From Acidobacteriota bacterium (GTDB lineage Bacteria > Acidobacteriota > Holophagae > Acanthopleuribacterales > Acanthopleuribacteraceae): a stretch of 64,000 bases of DNA. Under the pieces are notes generated by a model. It had not been told where the DNA came from, ran no database searches, and was given only the letters and a program-made list of their open reading frames with translations. This document shows positions 28,608 to 36,766 of the stretch, piece by piece (within the stretch, counting starts at the first letter, position 1; every line of letters begins with the position of its first letter). The translations under genes and the position numbers were made by a program. Location: positions 53,141 to 117,140 of the forward strand of contig JASJCB010000001.1 in NCBI GenBank assembly GCA_030066195.1, written 5' to 3'.

Positions 28608-31397
28608 ATGAGACCGGATGCGCTTCTTGCTCAACTGAAACAGTATCAAGAGCAGGCGAGTGACCAGAACATCCGCGACCTTGTGTTCGAGACGCTTACC
28701 GAAAACCGTGCTGAAGCGGTGGTAGTCTTCGGCGATTTACTTGGAAAAATGAACGGCGCCCTGCGCCAGAAGCTCCTGGAGACGTTGGTCGAGGACGGCG
28801 GTGAGGATCTGATCCCGCTTTTTATCGAAACCATTCGTCAGGAACCCAATCTTATCCACGCTAAATCGGTACTCTTCCTCTACGGTAACTTCGAACACCA
28901 GTCGGCCCTGGATGCCTTGCTGTCACTGCAGGAAGAGATTCGCCCGCAGTTGGAGCCCGTCTGGCGCAAGACTTCGTCCATCCTGAAGTCCCGCTTTAAA
29001 GAGTATTACGCGATCTGGTTATTCAAGAACGGCTTGAAGGACCCCGGTCGCTTGGACACCGCGCGCGAGCAGATGACCACGCAGCCGCATCCCAGTTACC
29101 AGCCCTTTCTCACCCAGATCATCGCCGAGTCCCGCTATTTGCACCGCTTGCGCGGCGTAGAGATTCTGGGCATAATCGGCAACCGCGCCGCCATGGCCTC
29201 CATGTTCCGCCTGCTGCCCCGGGTTTTCGACGAAATCGAGCGTTGCCGGGCCTTCTACAAATTCCTCACCAGTCCCGTCAACCTGGGTGCGGACAGCCTG
29301 ACCCAATATTTGGAGTTCCTGAGCAAGGCCGCCGGTTGGCCCGAGGGCGAGGCGGAGAAACTACTCCCGGAAATCCGCCAGGAGAAGGTGTGGAGCACCC
29401 TGGTGTGGGCACAGGAGGGTTTCAAGGTTCCCGATAACGAATTCTGGGACGAGGCGAGCCAGTTTCTGCGCGGCATTCTACTCAATAAGGATCGTGATGA
29501 GCGAACCCGAACCCGTTTGGACAACGCCCTGGAAACCTTCGATCAGGAGCAGCACACCCTGGCCGAAACCCTCTGCGTGGCCATGGGCAAGGTGGGGCGT
29601 CGAGAAGAAGTGCCCAACCTGCTGCCTCGATTCGTGGCGCAGTTACCCGATGACGAAGCACTGCGCGATCACTTGACCGTGGCCTTCCTGACCACCTATC
29701 GCGGCGAGGAGGGTCGGGAACTCCTGCTGGAGCTGCTGAACCCCAAAAAGCCGGTGCCGCTGTTGAAAAAGGTCCTGGAAGTCTTGAAGGAATACGATTT
29801 TGACGAGGTACCTTCACAAATCTTGGACCTGATTCTCAATCCGTGCGACATCGAGGTGCGCAAAACGGCCCAGGAACTGCTGGCCCTTTGCGGCGGCGTG
29901 GAATTCGTCTTGCCCTTACTGATGACCCACAAAAGCAACGATATACGCGCCGACACGGTGGACATGATCGCCTCGCTTCATCTGGAAGCCGGCTACAAAT
30001 TGTTGCTGGACCAGTTGAGCTATAAGATTTCCAATAACCTGTTGGAAAAAGTGGTCATTGCCCTGGGCACCTTCGAGCGCGATCGGCATGCGGCCCCCGT
30101 CATGTCCTTCCTGTCGATTACCCATCCCTACAGCCTGCGCCGCGCCGCCATGAATACGCTGCTTCTGTCTACCGAGAAGCGCCGCTTCGCCATGATTGTC
30201 GCTTCCATCTTGCAGTACCAGCCGCGTCCCCGCGTGGAAATGCTGGAGATGCTGATGGAGTTGCTGGTGCGGCAGGAGACTCTGCCGCCCGACCTGAGCG
30301 AGCCGCCGTCATTCTGGACCGAGGTCTTGAACGCGCCGCAAGATACCGTGCGCCTGGGCGCCCTGGACGCCCTGGAACGCGTTCCCCCGCAAAACTTCAA
30401 GTCGGCCGAGCCCTGGGTGAAGCTGCTTAAACTGGCGCGCGGTAAGCACTCGGACCTTCGTTCGGACGAGGAACGGGAGCGCATCGACAAGTTGCGAGAG
30501 AAGATTCAGGCCACGTTGGAAACCGGGAAATCCGAGGAAGAAAAAGTCGACAAGCCCAAGCACAAACTGGGCGCCCTGCTTGACAAGTTGGAAGGCAATC
30601 CGGATCGCGGCCGGGCCTTCCGTCACTTCAACCTGGTCTTCAAACCCGAAATGCCCGAGGCGGAACCCGACCAGGCGGAACGCCTGCACAGCCTGGTGTT
30701 GGAATACGTGAAGGCCAACCTGGATGCCCCGTCACAGTTGTCCTTCCTCAAACAACTGCTTGCCAAGATCGGCGATATCTCGCTGATCCAAAAGATTTCC
30801 AAGCTTATGCCTGAAGACCGCACGGTAGATTTACCGAAATCGAATGAGAAACCCAAGGCGAAAGTCATCCCGGAAAAGCCCGCTTCAGGCGGCGTGGTGG
30901 CGAACGGTTCCCCGCCGAAAGCGGCTACCCCTCCGTCCACGCCGGAAACACCGTCCAAGCCGACGCCGAGTGAAGCCCCGGTCGCTGCCGGGCCCCCCGA
31001 GTCGGAAGAACGGAAGGAACTCGGCCGGATTCGCAAGATCCTGCTGGTGGACGATTCGCAATTATTTGCCAACGCCATGCAACGCGTACTGGAAGGCGCC
31101 GGCTTCGAGGTAGTATGCGAGTCGGCTCCGGCACGCGGGCTCCTGGCTTTGGCGCGTCGCCAGTTCGATCTCCTGATCCTGGACTACGCCATGCCCGGCC
31201 TCAACGGCATCGAGTTCCTGGCGGAAGCGCGCAAACGCAAGCGCGTGCCCACCAGGACCATGTTCATTACGTCCAGCCGCGACCGGAAGGAGCTGAACCA
31301 AATGATGCAGTCCGGCGCCAACGCCCTCCTGCTGAAACCCTTTCCGGCCGACGAACTGCTGAACAAAATCTCCGGGTTGCAACCGCAAACGGGCTAA
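28608..31397 (+). CDS. HEAT-repeat protein fused to a C-terminal response-regulator receiver
   Basis: The protein has 929 residues. Residues ~1-690 are alpha-solenoid HEAT-like repeats (e.g. SALDALLSLQEEIRPQLEPV, AAPVMSFLSITHPYSLRRAA). A basic Pro/Lys/Ala-rich linker runs ~740-805. A complete receiver domain occupies ~808-929: KILLVDDSQLF (acidic pair), LLILDYAMPGLNGIEF (phospho-accepting Asp), MFITSSR (Thr/Ser switch) and ALLLKPFPADEL (conserved Lys). A receiver at the C-terminus of a large scaffold, with no output domain, suggests phosphorylation-controlled protein docking. It is co-transcribed with the PilZ gene. It overlaps the 3' end of the convergent thioredoxin gene by 4 nt. I know of no named family. 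Confidence 0.85.
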   Translation: MRPDALLAQLKQYQEQASDQNIRDLVFETLTENRAEAVVVFGDLLGKMNGALRQKLLETLVEDGGEDLIPLFIETIRQEPNLIHAKSVLFLYGNFEHQSALDALLSLQEEIRPQLEPVWRKTSSILKSRFKEYYAIWLFKNGLKDPGRLDTAREQMTTQPHPSYQPFLTQIIAESRYLHRLRGVEILGIIGNRAAMASMFRLLPRVFDEIERCRAFYKFLTSPVNLGADSLTQYLEFLSKAAGWPEGEAEKLLPEIRQEKVWSTLVWAQEGFKVPDNEFWDEASQFLRGILLNKDRDERTRTRLDNALETFDQEQHTLAETLCVAMGKVGRREEVPNLLPRFVAQLPDDEALRDHLTVAFLTTYRGEEGRELLLELLNPKKPVPLLKKVLEVLKEYDFDEVPSQILDLILNPCDIEVRKTAQELLALCGGVEFVLPLLMTHKSNDIRADTVDMIASLHLEAGYKLLLDQLSYKISNNLLEKVVIALGTFERDRHAAPVMSFLSITHPYSLRRAAMNTLLLSTEKRRFAMIVASILQYQPRPRVEMLEMLMELLVRQETLPPDLSEPPSFWTEVLNAPQDTVRLGALDALERVPPQNFKSAEPWVKLLKLARGKHSDLRSDEERERIDKLREKIQATLETGKSEEEKVDKPKHKLGALLDKLEGNPDRGRAFRHFNLVFKPEMPEAEPDQAERLHSLVLEYVKANLDAPSQLSFLKQLLAKIGDISLIQKISKLMPEDRTVDLPKSNEKPKAKVIPEKPASGGVVANGSPPKAATPPSTPETPSKPTPSEAPVAAGPPESEERKELGRIRKILLVDDSQLFANAMQRVLEGAGFEVVCESAPARGLLALARRQFDLLILDYAMPGLNGIEFLAEARKRKRVPTRTMFITSSRDRKELNQMMQSGANALLLKPFPADELLNKISGLQPQTG

Positions 31398-31771
31398 CTG
31401 TTTTTCTTCAGCCAATCCAGGAAGTTGGACGCGGGCATATAGCCCAGATGTTTGTCGATGAGATTGCCCTTCTCGTCCAAGATCAGCATACAGGGATAAC
31501 CCGCCACCTTGTACTTTTTGGCAATCTCGATACCTTCACCCTTCTCGGCGTCGATTTTGAAGGGTACGAACTTGGAATTCAGTAAGCCGACGACCTTTTT
31601 ATCTCTGAAGGTGGTCCGATCCATCAACTTACAGGGGCCGCACCAGGTGGTGTAAACATCGACCATGATCAGTTTCTTGTCCTCGCGGGCCTTGTTCTTC
31701 ACCTCTTTGAAAGACCCCCTGTGAAACAGGTCACCGTCTACCATCAGTGCGAAAGCTAAAATTGTAATCAT
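31394..31771 (-). CDS. Secreted thioredoxin-like protein
   Basis: This 125-residue protein has a short hydrophobic N-terminus (MITILAFALMVDG) that is probably a weak signal or anchor. The thioredoxin fold follows: the active site is VYTTWCGPCKLMDRTTF (WCGPC), and the cis-proline is in KVAGYPCMLILDEKG. The insert ...RDKKVVGLLNSKFVPFKID resembles thioredoxin_7/DUF255-like proteins. It reduces or isomerises disulfides, probably in the periplasm. It is monocistronic, with AGGAG before the ATG. A second cysteine next to the cis-proline (GYPCM) is unusual. Confidence 0.85.
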   Translation of the reverse strand: MITILAFALMVDGDLFHRGSFKEVKNKAREDKKLIMVDVYTTWCGPCKLMDRTTFRDKKVVGLLNSKFVPFKIDAEKGEGIEIAKKYKVAGYPCMLILDEKGNLIDKHLGYMPASNFLDWLKKNS

Positions 31772-32549
31772 GAAAGCGAACTCCTGCTGAACTATCCTCG
31801 GTCCCTATTATATACGAAGCAACGCCTCCAGGTATTCCGGTGTTACGGGCAATCGCGTGACACAAGCTACCGAAGGCCCGTGAAGACCGCAACACCCGGT
31901 GCGTAGCGTCGATGACCGGCACGGATCAGCAGTTACCGGTTGTCCTCGATCAACCGATGCTTCAAGGTTTTTCTGCTCCCCGGTTGTGGTTTGGGCCGGC
32001 CGAAGGGTTATGTATCTCGACACCTCGGCCCATAAACAAGCGGAAATCGCACTTCACAACCAAAAGCACCCGGACACGATGTTTTTGAAGAGGAGCGCCT
32101 CATATGACTGCCTTGATCATTGAGAGTCGCCGCCGGGGATCGAGGATTCAGCACAGTTTTCTCGATTCGGCGTGTCGAGAGACGCAAAATCAGTCCTGAT
32201 TCCTCGATTCCAAAAGTCGGGGCGCAAAGAATCGGTTCTCATTCTTTGCTCCTGACTTTTCCGGGTCAAGGACCTACAACTGATTTCTTTCACATTACTT
32301 TTCGGTGCGCAAAGAAATAGTTCTCATTCTTTGCTCCCGACTTTTCCGGGTCGAAGAATGAGGACTGATTCTTTGCTCCCGACTTTTCCGGGTCCAGGAA
32401 TCAGGCTTGAAACTTTGACACCCTTTTTTCAGGCACAACCAATGACAACGAGATTTCAGTACCGCGGTTTTCTCACGCGACAACTGAATGACATCACGGT
32501 TTCGGACGGCCGACGGGTTGGTCACGTCAGACTCATGTGCCGGGCGAAT
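31772..32549. other. Gene-free accessory region with decayed sequence
   Basis: No intact gene is supported here. From ~32160 to 32420 there are three hairpin-bearing imperfect repeats (listed separately). The rest, 31772-32160, codes for nothing recognisable in six frames and may be decayed. The 3' end of a VOC-family frame begins at 32550. Confidence 0.5.
32161..32415. repeat. Three imperfect hairpin-containing repeats
   Basis: The core TTCTTTGCTCCYGACTTTTC followed by CGGGTC occurs three times (starting ~32242, 32328 and 32369). Each copy is preceded by a partial complement, so each can fold: GCAAAGAAT/ATTCTTTGC (32224-32249), GCAAAGAA/TTCTTTGC (32309-32334) and AAGAAT/ATTCTT (32354-32373). 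This looks like a REP-type intergenic repeat cluster. No transposase of the RAYT type is in the window. Confidence 0.6.
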
Positions 32550-32669
32550 TCAGGTAGCGGGAAAACCTGCTGCTTGGCTGGGTTCAGCCAGGCGGATCAG
32601 GTTTCCTTCCGGGTCATCTCCGAGGAACGGCGTGGAAACCGGAGGGGTCCCATCTCTGTCAAGGTAGGT
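32550..32669 (-). pseudogene. 3' remnant of a VOC (glyoxalase/dioxygenase) family gene
   Basis: In one minus-strand frame the last 39 codons before the TGA at 32550-32552 read TYLDRDGTPPVSTPFLGDDP followed by EGNLIRLAEP. This is the typical end of a vicinal-oxygen-chelate domain, where a D-P-E/D-G-N-L-I segment carries part of the active site. No start codon or N-terminal part exists upstream: the frame hits a stop within peptide gene 4. It is therefore a 3' fragment left by deletion or insertion, overlapping the end of the peptide array by 11 nt. Confidence 0.6.
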
Positions 32670-32712
32670 TCTTGAGGGACGGTCCGGCTTTGAGCGCGGT
32701 TTTGATTTTCAT
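32659..32712 (-). CDS. Mini-gene 4: 17-residue peptide of a tandem array
   Basis: The translation is MKIKTALKAGPSLKNLP, then TGA. GAGGAGG lies 6 nt before the ATG. The first 11 residues are shared with three neighbouring mini-genes (M-K/R-V/I-KTALKAGP) and the last six vary. It pairs with mini-gene 2, which has the same C-terminal pattern (PSFKNWP/PSLKNLP). Codons for the constant part differ mainly at synonymous positions (GCG for Ala, AAA for Lys), which argues that the peptide is conserved, not just the DNA. The product is unknown; a modified-peptide precursor or signal is possible. Confidence 0.7.
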   Translation of the reverse strand: MKIKTALKAGPSLKNLP

Positions 32713-32727
32713 GCGAGTCCTCCTCAA

Positions 32728-32781
32728 TCAATCTTCGTGCTTATATGCCGGTCCGGCCTTTAGGGCGGTTTTAACCCTCAT
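32728..32781 (-). CDS. Mini-gene 3: 17-residue peptide of a tandem array
   Basis: The translation is MRVKTALKAGPAYKHED, then TGA. The ribosome-binding site GAGGAGG begins in the stop codon region of mini-gene 2 (11-nt gap), so translation is coupled. The C-terminus (YKHED) matches that of mini-gene 1 (VRHED). Mini-genes 3+4 are a copy of 1+2, offset by exactly 134 bp. It has no transmembrane or signal features; the N-terminal segment is basic. Confidence 0.7.
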   Translation of the reverse strand: MRVKTALKAGPAYKHED

Positions 32782-32792
32782 GCGAGTCCTCC

Positions 32793-32846
32793 TCAGGGCC
32801 AGTTTTTAAACGACGGCCCGGCCTTGAGTGCGGTTTTAACCTTCAT
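32793..32846 (-). CDS. Mini-gene 2: 17-residue peptide of a tandem array
   Basis: The translation is MKVKTALKAGPSFKNWP, then TGA, with AAGGAGG 6 nt before the ATG. It shares the constant 11-residue start, and its variable end carries the only tryptophan of the set. Such a constant leader and short variable tail is what ribosomally made, modified peptides often show, but no modifying enzyme gene adjoins the array. Confidence 0.7.
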   Translation of the reverse strand: MKVKTALKAGPSFKNWP

Positions 32847-32861
32847 TTGATTCCTCCTTGA

Positions 32862-32915
32862 TCAATCTTCGTGTCTGACGCTCGGCCCGGCCTTGAGTGC
32901 GGTTTTAACCTTCAT
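32862..32915 (-). CDS. Mini-gene 1: 17-residue peptide of a tandem array
   Basis: The translation is MKVKTALKAGPSVRHED, then TGA. It is the first of four consecutive mini-genes transcribed on the minus strand, each of 18 codons including stop and each with its own strong ribosome-binding site (here TTAGGAGG, 6 nt before ATG). A TATAAT box lies ~180 nt upstream (complement of 33099-33104). The motif KVKT-x-x-KAG recalls very small multi-copy hypothetical proteins that I have seen in other bacteria, but I cannot name a family. Confidence 0.7.
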   Translation of the reverse strand: MKVKTALKAGPSVRHED

Positions 32916-33320
32916 TAGAGTCCTCCTAAGTTAAATTTTCTCTCTGCCTCTTCCACCCGAGGTATGGTTGTGACGTTTTCTCGCGGCATATCGGTGATGG
33001 TGCAATTGCGGCCCGGGAAGGGTCCATGTACCAGTCTCCGACTATCCGCTACCCAAATGCAACATTGCAACTGCCCGCGGGCTAAAGATTCTGACGGGAT
33101 TATACCCCAATACCCTGTACTCTCCCCCATTTTTATCATCCGGACGGGCCGGGAGACTAGCGCGCGGAATCGATTTTCTCAAAGCCGCTTCCCAAGACTC
33201 GTTTGCAGGCAGCAAATTTTTTTTGAATTTTCCTGTAACAAAATCCCGGCAGGTTCGCCATTGGGAAAGAGCACGCGCAAAGCGGCTCCAATAATTATTC
33301 AAATCCCCTTGGAGGAAAAA
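32916..33320. other. Divergent promoter region between the peptide array and a small secreted protein gene
   Basis: No gene is supported. A 74-codon minus-strand frame (33139 to 32915) ends in the TAATG preceding mini-gene 1 but has no ribosome-binding site or recognisable product. A TATAAT hexamer facing the array is at 33099-33104 (complement). On the other side, GGAGG at 33311-33315 serves the plus-strand gene. Confidence 0.45.
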
Positions 33321-33647
33321 ATGAAAAACGTACTTTGTCTTCTGGTCTTTTGTTCCGTGTCAACCGTCGCCGTAGTTCATGCAGAAGAGAGTTATAAATG
33401 GGAATATACGGACCATACGGGCTCAGGCACGCTCACTGGCATCGATAATCGCGGCTTCAAGTTATCAGACGGAACGGACATCAAATGGAGCTATCACGGC
33501 ACCATCGTCAACGGCCAATGGGAAGATGCCATCAGGAGGCACGGTGCACACGGCGGCACGGTGAATGTTAAATATCGCAATTGGTATAAAGTTTATGAGT
33601 CAGGCAAAAAAGTATTTTTCGGGAGCCAGGTCAAAGGTGTCAGCTGA
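33321..33647 (+). CDS. Small secreted protein, unrecognised
   Basis: The protein has 108 residues. A clear signal peptide (MKNVLCLLVFCSVSTVAVVHA, cleavage before EES) precedes an ~87-residue beta-rich, basic mature protein (YKWEYTDHTGSGTLTGIDNR, NVKYRNWYKVYESGKKVFFG). No cysteine remains in the mature part. GGAGG lies 5 nt before the ATG; the frame is open further upstream but the signal peptide fixes this start. It is divergent from the peptide array. No family recognised. Confidence 0.75.
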   Translation: MKNVLCLLVFCSVSTVAVVHAEESYKWEYTDHTGSGTLTGIDNRGFKLSDGTDIKWSYHGTIVNGQWEDAIRRHGAHGGTVNVKYRNWYKVYESGKKVFFGSQVKGVS

Positions 33648-33775
33648 TTCCAAGAATTGCCGGCCCGTGGAGAAGCGGCCGTTCCCGGCGCCCTCTCCAT
33701 GCACGTTTATCTCATGATCAAATGATTTGGACCGCCTCGAGTAAGGTGGTCCTGTAAAAAGCAAATACCGAAAAA

Positions 33776-33814
33776 AGCGGCTGTTTCAGTTCTCAAGATG
33801 CTGAAACAGCCGCT
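33776..33814 (-). terminator. Intrinsic terminator of the propeller-cytochrome gene
   Basis: AGCGGCTGTTTCAG (33776-33789) pairs perfectly with CTGAAACAGCCGCT (33801-33814) around an 11-nt loop. On the minus strand six uridines follow (complement of 33771-33776). It lies ~50 nt past the stop at 33866 and may also stop the plus-strand gene ending at 33647. Confidence 0.85.
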
Positions 33815-33865
33815 CATTGTTATGAGTTAGATGTTAACAGGCAGCGCGGAGCCGCGCCTGCCGGC

Positions 33866-36766
33866 TCATTGGCACGGCGAGGGACCGGCGGCGGGGTTGC
33901 GCGGATCGGTTCCGGCGTCCATTTCGGTCAGGTCGAAACAGCCGTCGAGATCCGCGTCGAGGCCCATGCGATAGCCCGAACCCGGCGGAACGCAGGTAAA
34001 GGTCAATTCGGCGCGATCCGCCAGATCGAGTAATGCCTGGGTGGACAAGGGCGTCGCGCCGTTCTCGTTCGGCAACCACGCGGCGCTACCGGGTATGAAG
34101 AGGAAACGTCGCTCGAGCGCTCCGCGGCGCGTCGTCACCACCACTTCGCATTCCGGCGAGGTCGTCGAAGCGCGCGCCGTCATCAGGTTCAGGCGCTGCA
34201 TGGCCGCCGCGTCGGGGGACTCGCCGATGGTGAGCTGCTGACCGACGATCGGGGCCAGGTTGCTGTCGAACGCGAGCAGGAACTGCTCCACGTCCCGGCG
34301 CAACGGATCACCCTCCGGGCCGAAAGGAAAGCCCAGGGGGGTGGCCGGGGCAACGTTCGAGAAGCTGGTGATGAGCATGAAACGGAAGAGGGTGTCGAAG
34401 CTTCCGTCGTGCGTGAAACCGAAGCCCCGGATCTGGTCGCCCTGATGCGCCGGATCGGTGTGGGGCACCACGTCGGGCGTGCGGGGGAGGCCGAACATCC
34501 CCACCTTCTGATAGAGGTTGCGCGCATGGGGAATCTTGAAATGCTGGAGGTCGCCGGGAAAGGGCGGGAAGTCGGTACCCTCGACGAGCCCCAAGCCGTT
34601 GCTGCCGAAGAAGCCGGGCCGCTCCACGCCGAACTCGGCGTTGCCGCCGGGATCCAGCACGTGACAGTTGTTGCATCCGTTGCCGCCCTGTACGGTACCT
34701 AGGAGGAAGTAGTGGTCACGACCCCGCGCCTGGCTCGGCGTCAGGGAGTTGTCCAGATTACGCAGCGGATTGGGGGGATAGACGATCTGCAGGACGAAAC
34801 GGCCGAACGCCGCCATGTCGTCCTCCGGTATCTCCTGGTCCAGGCCCACCAGGCCCGGGAAGGCGACATTGAACTTCTCGAAAGCCGCCTGTTCGTCGAA
34901 GAGACCGGTATCCGGCTGGAAGCTTGACGCGACATCATTGGCGCCGTTGCGGTCGCCGCGCCAGTGCATCGGACCGTGGTTGTCCATGCCGCGCAAGCTC
35001 TGGGTGGTCATCGGACCCTTCATCGGATGGAAATTAGCTAACGGCGACGGCGGGGTCGGGAAGATGAAAGGGCCCGTGAAGGGCAGTATCGTAGCGTCCG
35101 GGTCGCCGAGATCCCACGCCAGGCCGTCGAGATCGCCGAAGACGTGACAGCTTGCGCACGAGGAGTTGCCTCGGCTCGACGTCAGGCGTGCGTCGTAGAG
35201 GAAGGGACGCCCTTCGACAACATCGGCCGGCTCGGGGTTGAACAGGGTGAGGTGGGCGGTCTCGGTGCGCCCGGCGGTATCGACCACCGAGATGCCGTTA
35301 TCGAAACGGGTCATCACGTAGAGACGGCCGCGCGCTTCGTCGAGCACCAGGCCGGTCGGACCGCCGCCGGTCAGCTCAACGTGGTTGTTGTCGTCGGGCA
35401 CGAAACTGTCGTCCTCGAGCTTCGAGGTCGCGAAGATGCCCACCTTGCCGGAGCCGAAGGCCGCCACGTAGAGCGTCTTACCGTCGGCGCTCACCTCCAT
35501 GCCCGTCGGCTGGGCCAGGCTGCGGTCGTTTTCGCTGTTGGGCAGCGGGGCGCAGCAGGTGGAGAAATCGATATGCTTGTTGAGCATTCGCGGCAGGACG
35601 TCGGTTCCGTCGAGCACCGTAATCCGGTTCAGGTGGTTGCGGCCGAGGACCGTAGTGCCGCCGAAGATTCCCGGACCTTCGAAGCGCACCTCGTTGCGGG
35701 CCTCGGTGTTGGAGACGTAGATCTTGCCGTTGACCGGATTGACCGCCATGTTGAACAGCACGGTGCCCACTTGCGCGAAGGCGCTGCCCGGGCCCGCGAC
35801 CTGGACCGGGGGATCGGCGTCGGCGTCGATGGCGAAGACGTCGTAGTCAGGCAGGTTGAAGCGCACCTTGTCACTCCACGCGCGCCCGGCCGGTCCGACC
35901 CACTCTTCGCCGTCGTATTTGACAATGAGGCCCGATTCCGGCGCCGGGATACCCTGGAAGTTTGTTGTAGGCGCCGGTGAGCCGAAGCCGTCCGGAGCGT
36001 TCTCGCCCCCGTTGGTGACCAGGGTGTCGTGGATGATCGTGGTCTGGTTCCCGGTCATGAAGCCCGCCGCGTAGACCGTCTTGCCGTCCGGACTGACGGC
36101 CAGGGCGCGCGGCGTGTCGGTAAAGAGGGTCACGATGGTCAGCGGCCCGCCGCCCTGATCGTCATCATCGTCATCCCCAAGGTCATCCAGTTCGTCACTG
36201 TCGAACACCCAAACATCGGCCCGGCCCACGCCCGGAGTGGTGAGCTGCGGGTCCTGGGGATGGTTCTGGCCGCGATGGGCGGTGGTGATAAAGGCGCGCT
36301 CGCGATCCTCGCCGGCGAAGACGATATCGCGGGGCTCGTCACCCACCTGGAGCGTGCGCACGACACGGGCCTTCTTGGGATTCGACACGTCCACTATCGA
36401 CACGCTGTCGGAGAGGTGGTTGACGACCCAGACCTGATCGTCGTCTGCCGAGGCGACCGCCACCGGCTCGAGCCCGACCTGGACGGAGCCGACGAACTTC
36501 AAGGGTTTGTCGTTGGAATTCTTGACACGAAAGATTTCGAGGCGATTGTCCGGGGTATTGACCGCGTAAAGGTATTTGCCGTCCTCGGAGAGGGCCAACG
36601 GACGTACCTGGCCGCTCTCGAAGAGAGTGAATTGGTTCTCGAGCCAGCCGCCGCTCCAGGCGACCGCCGCCGGACCCCACAGAGCCGTAAGGACAAATAC
36701 AAGTGCGAACGAGACGCGGACCAGGGACCTGATCCGGGATGGAAAATGGGATAGGTTTCTTCTCAT
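33866..36766 (-). CDS. Secreted beta-propeller protein with two c-type haem motifs
   Basis: The protein has 966 residues. The signal/anchor helix is at ~17-37. Residues ~40-500 are YVTN-type propeller repeats ([54 protein letters not shown]). The C-terminal half resembles the di-haem cytochrome c peroxidase/MauG group, with haem-binding motifs CASCH (~residue 536) and CNNCH (~697). The protein ends in a calcium-type stalk motif ([20 protein letters not shown]). It is likely a periplasmic or surface redox protein; substrate unknown. The ATG at 36766 has GGGAGAAA upstream; 54 further upstream codons are open but lack support. Confidence 0.82.
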   Translation of the reverse strand: MRRNLSHFPSRIRSLVRVSFALVFVLTALWGPAAVAWSGGWLENQFTLFESGQVRPLALSEDGKYLYAVNTPDNRLEIFRVKNSNDKPLKFVGSVQVGLEPVAVASADDDQVWVVNHLSDSVSIVDVSNPKKARVVRTLQVGDEPRDIVFAGEDRERAFITTAHRGQNHPQDPQLTTPGVGRADVWVFDSDELDDLGDDDDDDQGGGPLTIVTLFTDTPRALAVSPDGKTVYAAGFMTGNQTTIIHDTLVTNGGENAPDGFGSPAPTTNFQGIPAPESGLIVKYDGEEWVGPAGRAWSDKVRFNLPDYDVFAIDADADPPVQVAGPGSAFAQVGTVLFNMAVNPVNGKIYVSNTEARNEVRFEGPGIFGGTTVLGRNHLNRITVLDGTDVLPRMLNKHIDFSTCCAPLPNSENDRSLAQPTGMEVSADGKTLYVAAFGSGKVGIFATSKLEDDSFVPDDNNHVELTGGGPTGLVLDEARGRLYVMTRFDNGISVVDTAGRTETAHLTLFNPEPADVVEGRPFLYDARLTSSRGNSSCASCHVFGDLDGLAWDLGDPDATILPFTGPFIFPTPPSPLANFHPMKGPMTTQSLRGMDNHGPMHWRGDRNGANDVASSFQPDTGLFDEQAAFEKFNVAFPGLVGLDQEIPEDDMAAFGRFVLQIVYPPNPLRNLDNSLTPSQARGRDHYFLLGTVQGGNGCNNCHVLDPGGNAEFGVERPGFFGSNGLGLVEGTDFPPFPGDLQHFKIPHARNLYQKVGMFGLPRTPDVVPHTDPAHQGDQIRGFGFTHDGSFDTLFRFMLITSFSNVAPATPLGFPFGPEGDPLRRDVEQFLLAFDSNLAPIVGQQLTIGESPDAAAMQRLNLMTARASTTSPECEVVVTTRRGALERRFLFIPGSAAWLPNENGATPLSTQALLDLADRAELTFTCVPPGSGYRMGLDADLDGCFDLTEMDAGTDPRNPAAGPSPCQ

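Noticed and set aside
32295..32525. 76-codon minus-strand frame with repeated TRKSREQR
   Set aside because: The peptide repeat is just the REP-like DNA repeat translated; there is no ribosome-binding site.
32515..32660. Riboswitch-like conserved stretch on the plus strand
   Set aside because: The conserved look comes from the opposite strand, which encodes the end of a VOC-family protein; no known riboswitch core matched.
32915..33139. 74-codon minus-strand frame ending at mini-gene 1
   Set aside because: It has no ribosome-binding site and no recognisable features, and it spans the likely promoter; noted only because its stop overlaps the first mini-gene ATG.
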